From the NCBI GenBank assembly GCA_021234155.1, contig JAJEKV010000085.1, positions 248,001 through 312,000 of the forward strand: a stretch of 64,000 nucleotides of DNA, given 5' to 3'. Both the position numbers and the translations under genes were made by a program. The notes beneath the pieces are model-generated. The model searched no databases. It had not been told where the DNA came from and saw only the letters and a program-made list of their open reading frames with translations. Positions within the stretch are counted from its first letter, which is position 1, and every line of letters starts with the position of its first letter. This DNA is from Isoetes taiwanensis (taxonomy: Eukaryota; Streptophyta; Lycopodiopsida; Isoetales; Isoetaceae). This document shows positions 9,985-21,644 of this stretch, one piece after another.

Positions 9985-12466
9985 ATATCTTGAGTTGCTG
10001 CAGTCTTCTCAAATGGATAGGATCTTGAATACCGCGTGCATTTCCTTGATTCCTAAGGTTAAGCAGCCTTCTACCATTAATGATTGGAGGCCTATCTCCT
10101 TGTTGTCCTCTGTGTACAAGATTATTGCGAAAGCCCTGGCAGAGAAGTTGAAGCCGGTGTTGACTTCTTCCATTAGTAAGGTGCAGTCTGGGTTTGTTCA
10201 TGGGAGGAACATTTTGACTAATGTTGCCGCAGCTTATGAGGGCCTTTATTGGGCCAGGAGAACAGGTCAAGGCATTGCCTATCTTAAGCTTGACTTTGCC
10301 AAAGCTTACGATAGTGTCCGTTGGGAGTTCTTGTCTGCCATGATGTTAGCGTTGAGTCAGTGGTCCACGCTTTTACGAGAAACGATCATGAAGCTGCATA
10401 GGTCAAAGACGGGCTATGGTGGTGTGCCGTGGTGAACCCTCCCCTTTTTCTCCTTAGGCGGAGGGGTGCGTCGTGGGTGCCCTTTTGGCCGCTTTTGTTT
10501 ACGATTGTGGCGGAGGCCCCTGTCTCGATTGTTTTTGGCTGCAGGTGGAGGAGGGGGTGGTGGATGGGCTTCGGATGCGGGATGGTAGCCAGCCAGATTA
10601 TTAACCAATTCGTAGATGACACTTTCCTCTTCTTGGTGGCAAAAGAGAGGAATCTGCAGAATGTGAAGGGTTTGCTGGATACTTTCTCCTTGGCCTCGGG
10701 CATTCTTCTGAATTGGGGTAAATGCTCCGCATTATAGGCAAAGTTGACTCCGCCTCCCCCTTGTTTGGCTCTATTCCCTTGGAAGGTGCTTCCAGGTAAT
10801 GTGTGTACTAAGCTGTTGGGTATTCCCTTTGGAGGGGATGCTTCCATGGGGAGGGTGTGGGATGAGATTTTGCGGGGGGTTGCGAAACACCCTCAATTGG
10901 TGGAAGGGTAGCAAGTTGTCCATGGCGGTAGGATCACTATTGCCAAGTCGGTGACTTTGTAGCACTCATGTGTATCTGACATCTGCGATGTTAGCTCCCG
11001 AGGGTAAGATCTGACTTTGGATAAGATTGTTCGAAATTTTGTGTGGGGTGGGGATGATGAAGGGGCGGTTGTTAAAGTGGCTTGGTGGAAGTATCTCCAT
11101 CCCCGGGAGGATGGGGGCTTGGCCATTCTGGATTTGGCGCTGCATAGTAAGGTGTTGGTCTCCAAGTTTGTTTGGAGCACTCTGCAGATGGAGCATCTTC
11201 TCCCGTCTTGGCTGTTGTTGTTCTTTGTCTCTTCGCCATTGTGTGGCGTTTGGGAAAGCCGTCATTGCATGTGGAGTTGCCACGGGCCTTTGTTGTATGG
11301 TCTCGGCCTTTCCCACATGCATCCCCTTTTCTCACGCGAGGGGTTTGCGGGCTTGGGATCATGTCGTGTGCTCTTCCAGCTAGATTATGCCTCGGTTTAT
11401 CACCACTCTTCTCCTTTCTTGTGGGTTCCTCTACCCCCTGCACTTGCCCTTGGCTGCCATGCATGCTCGTGCATGTTCGCTAGGGCGAAGCCGGCGTGCT
11501 CACCTTGGAGGATTGGTATTGGGGTGGTCAGCTAGCCTCGTGGGAGTTCTTTCGAGCTCGCTTTTGCCTGAGGGGCAGTGACCGGGCTATCTAGGAACAA
11601 GTGGCGGGGAGTATTCCGCTACACATACCTATAGTCCCTCAAGATGATGTGGTGGTGCAGGTTTGGAAGGTTCATCCAAAGTTTGGAAGGTTTGTGGTGG
11701 TGATGTGTCTTCTTGTTTTGTGCGGTCTTGTTACCGGGTGCTGGCTATTCATGACCCCTTCAGGCAAGTGGTCTCTGCAGCTTCTAGGTTCTCGATGGCA
11801 CTTTCGGTTTGGGCGTGGACATGGAGCTCACTTCCCCACCAAGGTTAGGGGGTGCAGGGGCGGTGGTGCAATCACCGTATCGTGGTGAATGCCCTTGTGA
11901 GTCAGTTTAGGCCAGGTGTGAGCCCTCTCTGCCCTTGTTGTGGCCTTCATCGTGAGACTGTGGAGCATTGTCTGGTTTTATGCCCTCACTTGCGCAGTCT
12001 GCACTCGATTGGGTCAAGGCTCGCTTTTAGGTGAGATTGACTAGCCGCCAGCTTGCGCTTCATGTGTATCCCCGGTACTTGGCCGCTCTTGCGGCAAAGA
12101 AAAGCTTGCATCCGGTGGCGTGGCTTGGTTGGTGTGGTTGATTTAGAAGCTGCGTGGTTGTGGATCTTTTCGGGAATTCGCCGACTGCGACCTCCCGATT
12201 CCTCAACTTCGGTACAAGCTATTTCAAAGCTTTCTGGTGTTCCCGGGATTAGTAGTGCGGAAGTTTGCCATTTGGCGGGACTTCTTGGGTGTTGTAGATG
12301 GTGATGGTCGGTTTGTCCAGCAGTAGAGTTGCAGTTTTTCTGTGAGTTTGTTGTGGAGTGTCGAGGTATCGCTGTCTCTTTGGGGCAGTTCTCCTTCCTC
12401 CTCACTTGCTTTGTAACATTACCATTCTTTTAATATATTGATGACACAGTTCTTCAAAAAAAAAAA
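9985..12466 (+). pseudogene. 5'-truncated plant L1-type LINE, ORF2 pseudogene
   Basis: The first 440 bp encode a clear non-LTR reverse transcriptase: NDWRPISLLSSVYKIIAK, then SGFVHGRNI, then LKLDFAKAYDSVRW. After a frame change near 10435 the catalytic box is FVDD (near 10610) instead of YADD. It is followed by GILLNWGK and the plant LINE motif RNFVWGG (near 11030). A zinc-binding tail with CPCC (near 11930) resembles zf-RVT. Several frameshifts and stops prevent a functional protein. It ends in an A run at 12456-12466, as L1-type elements do. The endonuclease and ORF1 are missing. Confidence 0.85.
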
Positions 12467-13896
12467 TTCTATCAATTTTCTCCCGGGCATATTGACTAGA
12501 TGCTTTATTTACGACTTTAAAGGTCAAGTAAGACGTATATGTGCCTAAGAGCTTGCCAACGATGATGGCTGCAGGTTACAATATACAAAGAAATTGTTAA
12601 CTCATGTTCTACTCTGTAAATATTTAATTCTTATAGATTTCATGTTCTGCTCTGTAAATATTTGATTCTTATAGATCTCATTCTTATAAGTTCCATATAG
12701 AGATTCCTTAGATATCTAACTAGGCATTCTTTTTTTCCTTAATTTGTATTGAGAACTTTGCTTTTGGCTGCATACCTGTTAGAAGCTATCTTCTCTTTTG
12801 TAGTGATAATGCAAAAGGTCCTTCTGAATATCTTGAAACAAGTATCTTGATCTGTCTGATTAAGCTGCATTTTTTTTTTTCAATTAGGTTCACATTTTAG
12901 ATATATGGCCATTATGTCCATCTTTGTTGTCTTCTAGGCTTTTTAATATCTCCAAGTAATAGATAGCGCTACCTATTTTGCAGATATACAGAGATCCAAG
13001 TATTATGCTTTTTGAAGAAGGACCTACTGGATATCTTGGAACAAGTCCCTTATATGAGGTTTCACTTCTGCATTTTTTTATTTTGATCTATTTTAGAATG
13101 CATTCGACCATTTATCTTCATGTTTGTTCTACTAACTTCTTACAGCCTCCAATATTTTGCAACTGAGAGCCCTGCCTACTTTTGCAATTTTTGCCACGCA
13201 AACAACTAAAGTACTATGCTTTCTTAAAAAGGACGTGCGTACAACATATATGATCACATAGAACTTCATCTAAGCGAGTATTCACCGAAGTGTAATAAAA
13301 TTTCTATGAACATGATTACAGCACAAAGCTTGATAACCTGCCAGTATGCAACTGCTGCTTTGATTATTACTAATAATTGGCTTGGCATATTATGCCAAAT
13401 GACTAGCACCCTAAGAGTTTAAGACAATTCAAGACCTAAAAACAAAAAAATTATACTTCAAAAACGTAAAAGCACTCCATGGGCACTTATTGTTTTATAT
13501 TCTAATTAAGACCACCCATAAAGGAATATAATGCTGACCATGAACATTCTATGAATTTGTTACAAAATTTGAACCTATGAATAGTTACAAAATTTGAACA
13601 AATGTCAAATATAATAGCAATATGGACACTACCGAGCATCACACAATCTAGCAATAATCATGACATTCGAAAAGATCAATTACGATACTAAGATACTATG
13701 AGACACCACCGAGCATCACACAATCTAACAATGACCATGACATTCGAAAAGGTAAAATTAAATACAAACAATCAACTAGCAAACTTTACAAACTAAGATA
13801 ACACCACTAGCAACAACAAATCCATTTACAACTTAAGACACTAACACATTTTTCAACTTCTACACCATCTTTATAAGCTTTTGAATATATACCCGA
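12467..13896. other. AT-rich non-coding stretch, probable Helitron body
   Basis: This region runs up to the Helitron terminus at 13930. It holds a short tandem duplication near 12605-12690 (TCATGTTCTRCTCTGTAAAT twice) and two related exon-like segments (about 12804-12850 and 12984-13058). A second pair of direct repeats (CACCGAGCATCACACAATCTA) occurs near 13630 and 13705. No intact gene is visible. Confidence 0.5.
12984..13058 (+). pseudogene. Possible captured exon of unknown gene
   Basis: A 75-bp open segment (25 codons, starting IYRDPSIMLF) is preceded by a TTTTGCAG acceptor-like site and followed by GT. It would therefore be a phase 0/0 exon. A degenerate relative with a TTTTGTAG acceptor lies at about 12804-12850. 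I do not recognise the peptide. Its position inside a likely Helitron suggests a captured gene fragment, but chance is not excluded. Confidence 0.3.
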
Positions 13897-13930
13897 TGAA
13901 AAGCCCAGCAACGCTGGACACTTTTACTAG
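13897..13930 (+). mobile_element. Helitron 3' terminus (second copy)
   Basis: A CCAGC-aac-GCTGG hairpin (13905-13917) is followed by ACACTTTTA and the terminal CTAG at 13927-13930, then T. The last 25 bases closely match the terminus at 5650, so both belong to one family. Directly to its right begins the gypsy LTR region, so this Helitron probably inserted into or beside that LTR. Confidence 0.7.
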
Positions 13931-14226
13931 TATTCTAGAACCTACATGCATGCACGACACTTGGCGTGATCTCATCCATTGGAGTGGAGCAATCCTGATT
14001 GTTGGCCTAGATATATAAGGAGGTACCTCCTTTTTGTCGAACCATTCCGGTTCAACGCCAATCTTGAGCCTTCTAGGCATCTGTCTCGTGTTCTTGCTTG
14101 CCTTTGAGCCATTGTACTCTTGATTCTTGTTCATATATTAGATTCTTTGACGATCTTGGCATATTTCCTTTGTATTTCTTGCGTATTTTTCAAGTATTTT
14201 CCTTGTTTTCGCGTAGGTTCATGACA
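13931..14226 (+). mobile_element. 5' LTR remnant of gypsy element
   Basis: Positions 14097-14226 recur at 20648-20777 with scattered differences and end ...TTCATGACA in both. They therefore read as the R/U5 side of an LTR pair. A TATA-like GATATATAAGG lies near 14010. The left end of the LTR is not visible and may have been displaced by the Helitron ending at 13930. No standard tRNA-Met primer site follows. Confidence 0.6.
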
Positions 14227-14348
14227 ATTTGAACAAGAATCCCTTATCGGTTCTTGTCTGCTCTGATCCTAAGCATTTTCTTATCTATATTTGATGGTCA
14301 TTATCTCTATGGAGGAGATTTCATCCTTATTACAGCAGATCCAATAGC

Positions 14349-15183
14349 TTGTTCAAATATGCCAACAGTTGCACAGATAACAAGGAGCTCAGAGAACGGG
14401 TTGCTTCATATGAATCTACTTCCAGCTCTGGATTGAGGCCATCGGAGCTTAAAATTAGCTTGCCCGAGAAATTTGACGGCACTCGGTCCAAACTTTGTGT
14501 TTTTTTTAATCAGATTAAGCTTGTGATCCAGCTCCATCCTCATAGATATCCCACGACCCAGGAACAAGTTGATTGGTTCTCTTCTCACAGGGCCAGCTCT
14601 AAGTTGATTTGCTCCTTTATTAGAGAAAGGAGCCCCTAAATTGCAGAATTCTGCTACCTTCACTGCAGAGCTCGAGGTTTGCTTTGGAGACACCAATTAT
14701 CAGCACACAGCAGTCACAAAACTCTGCAATCTCAAACAAGACTCTCGTCCAGCATCAGAATTTTGCCAAATTATTGTAGATACAGCCTGGGATGATGTTG
14801 CACTTCGAGATTGTTTTCGAAGGAGTTTACGTGAGGATGTCAAAGATATGTTATTATCTATGGAGGACCCTCAGACTCTAGAAGAAACCATCAGATTTGC
14901 AGTCCGTTGTGATAATCAGCAAGAGAGACGTAGTCATGTCTTTCCAAGCTCACAAGCACCTGTTGCTACACCTGCCCCAGTCCCATCTATAGAATCCAGC
15001 AGGTCCAAACCCGAGCCTATGAAGATTGATCAGGTGGTTCGAGGATCCTTGTCTACTGCCAAGAAGCAGCGTCGAAGAGAGGTTAATCTTTGCTTATATT
15101 GTGGAGGAGCTGGTCATATTGCACGTGGATGCCCTGTGAAGCGCCTAAATCAGTTGGAAAGCTCTAGGGGCCGGTTCGAATAG
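14349..15183 (+). pseudogene. Gypsy gag pseudogene
   Basis: The frame around 14450 encodes LPEKFDGTRSKLCVFF, a retrotransposon Gag capsid start of the Sushi/Tcn1 type. Around 14641 a second frame continues with a long helical capsid-like segment. It ends in a CCHC zinc knuckle, C-LY-C-GGAG-H-IARG-C, at about 15090-15135. The two parts are out of frame near 14580-14640 because of a small deletion or stop. Gag would package element RNA. This copy cannot make the full protein. Confidence 0.8.
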
Positions 15184-15227
15184 TAGGAGTCTCTCGTCGA
15201 CTGGCTGCCATTTTTTCGACTCCTTGA

Positions 15228-15800
15228 ATGCTTCATGACAGGTTTATCCCATTAGATAAGGTCAGCAAGGAATTTTTTATCTCTATATCATTGGAATCAG
15301 ATGTTAGGAGGTTGGAAGCATTGGCCCAATTTGATTGTGGTGCAAATGCTCGCTTTATGGATATTGCGTTCACTACTAAGCATGCCATCCTCAGAAGCAA
15401 GGTTGAGCATCCCAGTTCTGTCGGTGTGATTGATGGACGTGAGATCTCCTCGGGCGCAGTCACAGAATGTACTGCACCTCTTTAGGTTTTGTTCGAGGGA
15501 GCTTCTTGTAGCGTTTCCTTCAATCTCATTGCTAGCCCACATGCGCCAGTAGTCTTGGGTATGCCCTGGCTCGAATTACACAACCCACAAATTGACTGGC
15601 GTACTAGATTATTTCGATTTGTTGGTGCTAGCTCTAGTTCCAGTTTATCTGCAGTCAGGCCTCTGCAGCGACATCTACTTCAGTCTGTGCAGTATCTTGG
15701 GCTCCTGATTCTGTCCTTGCTGTTCCTGTTTCTTCGCCACGTCCTGATTCGGCTCTTGTCTCTGCTCCAGTTCACGTCTCAGAGTCTGACCATGTTCTAG
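15228..15800 (+). pseudogene. Gypsy protease region, degraded
   Basis: The frame encodes FDCGANARFMD near 15328, the position of the aspartic protease active site, normally D-S/T-G-A. The serine/threonine is cysteine here, so either this lineage has an altered active site or the copy is dead. A downstream frame reads VVLGMPWLELHNPQIDW (near 15550), the conserved end of the retropepsin-like domain in Ty3/gypsy Pol. Stops near 15485 and after 15660 break the frame. Confidence 0.75.
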
Positions 15801-15996
15801 ATGATGTCTCAGCTCTAGTTCTTGCTTCAGTTCATGTTTCAGTTGTTCCTGCTCCTACTCCTGCTTTTGTAGAGGCCTCTTCACACTCTCAGCTCCGTAT
15901 CTCGAAGATCTCTCTTCACAAGTTTATCAAATCTGGTAGGCAAGATCCCGGTTCAGCATTTGCAATCCAAGTTCTTCTTTCACTAGCTCTGCTCCA

Positions 15997-16465
15997 GTGA
16001 TGTCTGCTCATGTCCTTCTTGATAAGTACAAGGATTTTGGCAACGTCTTTGATAAGATCAAAGCCAGTAAGCTTCAGGAGCATCATCTCTATGATTGCCT
16101 CATTGATCTTCAGCCAGGGACAACCCCACCATATGGCCCTCTCTATGAGTTGTCGCCAACAGAATTGGAGACTTTGCGGACCTATATTGAGGAGAATCTT
16201 GCGACTAGATTTATCCGACACTCTCAGTCACCCGCAGGAGCTGATATCTTTTTCGTTTTCAAGAAGGACTATTCTTTGCGGTTAGTTGTGGATTATCGCA
16301 ACCTCAACAAGATCACTGCACACAATTGGTCTGTGCGCAATCTGATTCCAGATTTACTTGAACGACTACAAGGTGCACGATACTTTACCAAAATTGATCT
16401 TCGAGGTGCCTATAATCTTATCCAGATTAGAGAAGGTGATCAGTGGAAGATAGCTTTTCAAACTC
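15997..16465 (+). pseudogene. Gypsy reverse transcriptase, N-terminal part
   Basis: This segment encodes the RT start: HHLYDCLIDLQPG, LSPTELETLRTYIEE, SPAGADIFFVFKKD, LRLVVDYRNLN and FTKIDLRGAYNLI. The arrangement is typical of chromoviruses and close to vertebrate Sushi-like RTs. The frame runs into the 1739-bp insertion at 16466. RT synthesis continues in sequence at 18205. Confidence 0.85.
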
Positions 16466-18204
16466 TGTGACATCCCCTGCTCGTACAGATGTCCCGATCG
16501 TATAGAATTGGAGTTCGTCCCTCCTGACAATGCAAGCTCACTGCCACGAGGCCCTTCATCGAGCCCTTGATGATGGGCAAGAACCCGACGGGGAAGAATG
16601 GACGTGTCACCCTCGGGATCTACCTAGCTACAGAAGCACATCAAACATGAGCACATACCATCAAATAACATACATATCCACCTTGAAGGGTGACTCACCA
16701 TAACATAGCATTTGTAACAACAACATCAATATAAGGGGAATCCTACCCAAGGCTCAGACTCAAGGGGATCGACTAGCAGCTCGGGTCTCCAAAGGTCAAA
16801 GTGGACAAAGTTCATAACAATGGACTGGGCTGGCCTAGAACATGGTCATTGGATAGTTCACTCCATCTGCCCTCCTGTACATACTTTGCAGATAGGCTGA
16901 TAAGTCTTGGAGCCTGACCGTAGCCTGCGGGGTGCATAGCCAAAGGGGCTACTCCTGGGTTACATCTTCCCAGTTTCCAATGAGGCACCAGAAGATGCAT
17001 GCCAGTCAGTAATAGGCAGGCTAGAGAGCCACCATTCGTCTACGACTTCAACCCCATTGAAGATGACGCATCATTCAAAAGGTATCGAAACATGGGAGCA
17101 CAATTTAGAAGTGCAAAATAACTTTAAACCCATGTTTTACCATAGTAAATTTTCTCTATGTAAATATAAGCTTGGTATTGATGCATTTTCAACTAGGTAT
17201 AATTTTGATAGAGTAATGTACGTTGGACAAAATTTAGAGTTGCATTTATTGAAATAGCACCATAGAAGATAGAATCACTATTCAAAGAATATCTATAAGA
17301 AGTATTTTAACATAAATCTGAAGAAAAAAAAATTTCCTCTACGCACCATACCTTGCCCACACTCAGTGGCAAGCTATTAGGCCTAGCCCACAATGTTCCT
17401 TGGTAGGCTTTACACACCAAAGGGATCAACTATAACCGGACAAGTCTTCCTTGTCAGCCGATCTAGCTCCGCCATCCACAACCAGGCGCACTCTTATGCA
17501 CAGGCCGCGTTAATTGGGAATTAATGGGCTAATCTAAAATCATCAATCAAGAAGGCTGTGGGTCTCTACCCCACTTCCCAATACACAGGAGTGCTCATAG
17601 AGGTCAACCATAATCATCCATAGAACTGAAAAATAGAATATCATCTAATCTCTCTACCTAAACATACATGCTTAGGTTCCTTCATTAGAGGCTGAGATCT
17701 TAAAATCTATGGGTCCTCTAAAACTGATAGAAGATGCTAACTCGGCCTAATGCCCTCGGCATTGCACAACAGATTGGCCACATACTGGATCCTTGACTTG
17801 TTCCAACTCCACGAAAGGCATCCATGCTCTTGATCTGACCTGAGATGATCGAATACGCGTGATCTATTGGGCAATGCTGGCTTTGCGGCGTCTGGCAAGG
17901 CATAATGGTGTAGGCGCTTGGTTAAATAGGCTCTTGGAGACTGGAATCCGAAAAGGGGACACTTTTAAGGTTCTTGCCTCTTTATATTTATGTTTTAGGG
18001 TTAGGGTCTGATGGGACATATGGCTCATATGGGGTATTGCCACGTGGCAATATAAGATGTATTCACATGTTGCATAACATGCGCAATATAATGGGTTCTA
18101 ATCGTTGTGCCCATGGTACAACCCTTTACGATCGCCGCGTACATGTCGTCGTAGTCGACATGTACTAGTGACATGGTAGTATAATATATGTCACAAACAT
18201 CACA
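16466..18204. mobile_element. Solo-LTR-like insertion (1739 bp) inside the RT
   Basis: The insert starts TGTGACATCCC and ends CATCACA. It splits the RT coding sequence between its FQT and YGHFEY motifs. The flanking five bases are AACTC on the left and AACTT on the right, a near-perfect target-site duplication. A TATA-like TTTATATTTATG lies near 17983. No internal coding region, primer site or second LTR is present, so a solo LTR is the simplest reading. Confidence 0.7.
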
Positions 18205-19050
18205 AACTTGGTATGGTCACTTCGAGTATATCGTCATGCCTTTCGGCCTTACCAATGCTCCATCGGTCTTTCAGCACATGGCTAACGATATTTTCGAGAG
18301 TTTTTAAATTTTTTTGTGATCATCTATCTGGATGATATCCTGGTTTATTCAAAAACTTTAGAGGAGCATGAAGAACATGTTTGGAAGGTCCTTCAGAAGC
18401 TGTGGGAACATGGAGTTTATGTCAAGCTGGAGAAATGTCAATTCGAGCAGGATAATGTTGAGTTTCTTGGCTATCGCATCACACCTCAGGGTGTTCTCAT
18501 GGATCTAGAGAAGGTCGGCACAGTTCTTGATTGGAAAACACCTTCCTTAGTTAAAGATGTACAATGCTTCTTGGGGTTTGCCAATTTTTATCGCCGCTTC
18601 ATCAAGAACTATTCGGAGATTGTCTTGCCTTTGACACGTTTTCCTAGAAGGATCCTTTTGAGTGGACAATTGAAGCAGAATCAGCATTCATAACTTTGAA
18701 GTATGCTTTTACAGCAGCACCTGTTCTTGCACGCATGGATCCTTTGCGTCTCTATATTCTCGAAGCTGATGCTTCAGATTTTGCTCTCAGTAGCATCTTG
18801 TCACAAGAGGGGGATGATCATGAGCTGCACCCGATCGGCTATCATTCGAAAGTTCCAGGATGCTGAGATCAACTATCCTATTTACGATAAGGAACTCTTG
18901 GCGATTTTTGACTCTTTTCAGGAGTGGCAACGATTTCTTGAAGGTTCTCCTCATAAGGTGGCTGTGTATACGGACCATCGCAACCGGGAATATTTTTAGT
19001 CTGCTCGAGTTTTTAATCGTCATCAGGCTCGATAGCATACACAGGTGCTA
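18205..19050 (+). pseudogene. Gypsy reverse transcriptase C-terminal part and RNase H
   Basis: The RT resumes with the [20 protein letters not shown] segment (18210-18280). The catalytic IIYLDDILVYSK follows near 18320, then FLGYRITPQG and CFLGFANFYRRFIKNYSE. RNase H follows in shifted frames: [13 protein letters not shown] near 18750 and [20 protein letters not shown] near 18870. At least two frameshifts and a stop before YLDD (TTTTTAAATT near 18300) inactivate it. Confidence 0.85.
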
Positions 19051-19079
19051 ATCCCATTTTGATTTCATTGTCAAATTTC

Positions 19080-20147
19080 GGCCTGGCATGCTTCAAGGGA
19101 AGCCAGATTCTCTTTCTCGCAGACCCTATTTTGAATCTAAGGTGGGGGAGCCAGTATTTAATCAACAATCACGTGTTATTCTAGGACCTGATTGTTTCCA
19201 GCTTATGGCCATCATTTTGTTCGAGAGGCCTCATAATATATCCTTGTTGGAGTCTGTCCGAGCATCTTTTCTTTTTGACCCTTTGGCATAGGATGTATTT
19301 GCACATCTTGGCTCAGCATCATCTTCCCGGCAAATGTGGTTGGACTATTTCTCCTCTCGCCAGCCATTTTGTGATTGCCAATACTCTGGAATTCATTGCT
19401 CGAGATCGGTCTTCGCCGCACTATTGAGATTTTTGTACGTTCATGTGATACTTGTTGTCGTGCAAAAGCTCCAAGTACCATCCACACAACCTGCTTCAGC
19501 CTTTACCAGTTCCAGATGGTCCTTGGAAGAGCATTTCAGTGGATTTCATTGTCGAGCTTCCATCCTCCCAGGACTAATTGTCCTTGACTATTTTTTCAAG
19601 ATGGCGCATTGCATTCCTTGTAGCACTTCTATCTCCAATGAAGCCATGGCTGTTCTCTTGCTTCGAGAGACTCCATGGCTTACCAGATACCATTGTCAGT
19701 GACCACGCCCCCCAGTTTGTTGTCGGTTTTTGGAAGCGTCTTTTGTAACTCCTGCATGTGAACGTTCGCTCTCTTTCGGACATCACCCAGAGACCAACGG
19801 GCAAGTGGAACGCACTAATCAAACACTTAAGCAGTATTTGCGATGCTTCATCAATCATCAGCAGGATGACAATAATTTTGTCCATGCTTCCACGAGCCAG
19901 ACACCATTCTTTATTAATTTCGTCATGCATCCTCGATGGTCTTTCATGGCTCCTGGATACGACTCAGTCAATCCCAGTGCCGAAGACAGGCTCGAGAAGC
20001 TCCACATGCTCCAGGATGATCTTCAGCACCATCTCCTCCAGGCCCAAGCACGTTATCGTTATCATGCATATCAACACCGCCAAGATGCTCCTCCTTTTGT
20101 AGTTAGTGATCTTATTTGGCTTTTGCGTCGGGATTTGCCAACAGGGT
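19080..20147 (+). pseudogene. Gypsy integrase, core domain
   Basis: In alternating frames the region shows [13 protein letters not shown] (near 19520), [14 protein letters not shown] (near 19700) and HPETNGQVERTNQTLKQYL (near 19790). These carry the D, D and E region of retroviral-type integrases. Several frameshifts separate them. Integrase would insert element cDNA into the genome. This copy is dead. Confidence 0.85.
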
Positions 20148-20440
20148 AAAAGCATCTAAAGTTCTTTTTAGGGAGTGCAAAACTACCCAAAAAAGTACCC
20201 AACACTAGGTACTGCGAACTTGCATAAATGTCTCAATAAACAATAGTTTGAGAGTTGATTCATTAATTTTAGTCTCTAATAGTATTGTTATCCTTTAATA
20301 CTATAGATTGACATGTTATTGACCTTCAATTCAAAAATTTTGAATTGATTTTAATGAAAAGAAAAAACAGAAAGTACCAGTTTTAAAAATACCCAGTGAA
20401 GGTACTTTTGAGGGTTCCAAAAGTGGTACGCCGTATCATG
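20148..20440. mobile_element. AT-rich non-coding insertion in the integrase
   Basis: About 290 bp of AT-rich DNA separates the integrase core from its C-terminal part (RRLGLYRIIERVGDAAF near 20480). The insert contains ACTACCC and AGTACCC motifs at its left and TACCC and GGTAC motifs at its right. This suggests a small TIR-type element, but exact ends and target-site duplication are unclear. Confidence 0.4.
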
Positions 20441-20640
20441 CTTTCACCCAACAGCTCGTCCTTATAACAAACTCGACTACCGACGCTTGGGTCTCTATCG
20501 GATCATTGAACGAGTTGGTGATGCTGCTTTTTGTCTGGAGATTTCACCGTCAGTTCAACTGCACCTAATATTCCATATGTCTTTGATGGAACCCTATATG
20601 GCGAATCCATTCCCAGATCAAGTATCTCCACCTCCACCAC
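20441..20640 (+). pseudogene. Gypsy integrase C-terminal end
   Basis: The segment encodes LGLYRIIERVGDAAFCLEI and FHMSLMEPY, the conserved end of plant and chromovirus Pol. The reading frame then runs into the truncated 3' LTR at about 20648, so any chromodomain, the polypurine tract and the U3 are missing. Confidence 0.75.
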
Positions 20641-20647
20641 CAGTCTT

Positions 20648-20777
20648 CTTGCCTTTAGGCCATTGTACTCTTGATTCTTGTTCATATATTAGATTCTTCG
20701 CCGATCTTGGCATATTTCCTCCGTATTTCTTGTTTATTTTTCAAGTATTTTTCTTGTTTTCACGTAGGTTCATGACA
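20648..20777 (+). mobile_element. 3' LTR remnant of gypsy element
   Basis: This is a direct repeat of 14097-14226. It is fused directly to the end of the Pol region without a polypurine tract or U3, so an internal deletion removed them. Confidence 0.6.
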
Positions 20778-20989
20778 AAAATAACAAATTTGTCACAGTG
20801 GCCTTCTGACCCTTTGAGCCCTTGTACCATAGAAAGCTGAGCTTGCAAATCATAAATTGGCAACTTCAGATCAATTATCATATCCAGGAGATAAAACCAT
20901 GAGCTGCTCCATCATCTAGCAGGACAACAATCTCTCGATCTGCAATTTTGTCTTTGAGTTTAAACAACCATAGTCACTACTTTCAAACG

Positions 20990-21480
20990 TCCCCTTTCTT
21001 CTCATGCTTGAGATGTTTCAGGCCTATCATTTAGATTATGAGGTTGCAGGTTTCTTAAACTATACTTTTCTAATTTGCTTTTCGGGAATAACTGTGTTCC
21101 TTGGGCAGTTAGTTTGATAGTGCGGACCACTATATGTAACAACCAGTTCTTGGTCCCTTAGAAGTGTCTTGCTGTTGGGACTTATTCTCATTACTCCTCT
21201 CACGGCTATCAAACTGTGTTCCTCTTTGAAGTTTCCTTTCATCCCGTTCCCTTCTACTCTTGTTATTTCTTCTGGTTTCATACTTTTCTCTCTTCATCTT
21301 CTTTTGTTCTCTCGAAGGCGCTCGCTCATTCCCATAGCACCAACCTTCTAGCTTTAGGATTAAATTTCCTTTCAGCTGCTCCCGCTTTTCGGATCGCATC
21401 TGCCACATCACTGGTTCTAAAAGGTTCGGCTTTGCAAAGATTTTCTCTCGCTGATTTCATTTAAATCACTTGTTGGTCGT
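20990..21480 (-). pseudogene. Gag-like remnant of another retroelement
   Basis: On the minus strand the region encodes a highly basic segment (KMKREKYETRRNNKSRRERD). It is followed, across a frameshift, by CYI then SGPHYQTNCPR, a broken CCHC zinc knuckle. A helical stretch (KREQLKGNLILKLEGW) precedes it. This composition fits the C-terminal half of a plant retrotransposon Gag. It is in the opposite orientation to the gypsy element on its left. Confidence 0.5.
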
Positions 21481-21644
21481 GATAACGATTTCATTTAAAT
21501 CACTTGTTGGTCATGAACCACACCCCCAGCTAATTTTGTTCTAAGTTTCATAATAGATATATCGTATTTTTACGTCGGTAGAGAGGCATCAGAAGATCTG
21601 GTATCAGAGTCCATGAATAGGGACTAGTTTTGTGGTAGAATTAT

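Noticed and set aside
10386-11464. Long minus-strand ORFs (130-153 codons)
   Set aside because: They are antisense shadows of the LINE reverse transcriptase, which explains the region on the plus strand.
21599-21612. TGGTATCAGAGTCC as a primer site of another LTR element
   Set aside because: No LTR ending in CA directly precedes it and no second LTR copy was found nearby.
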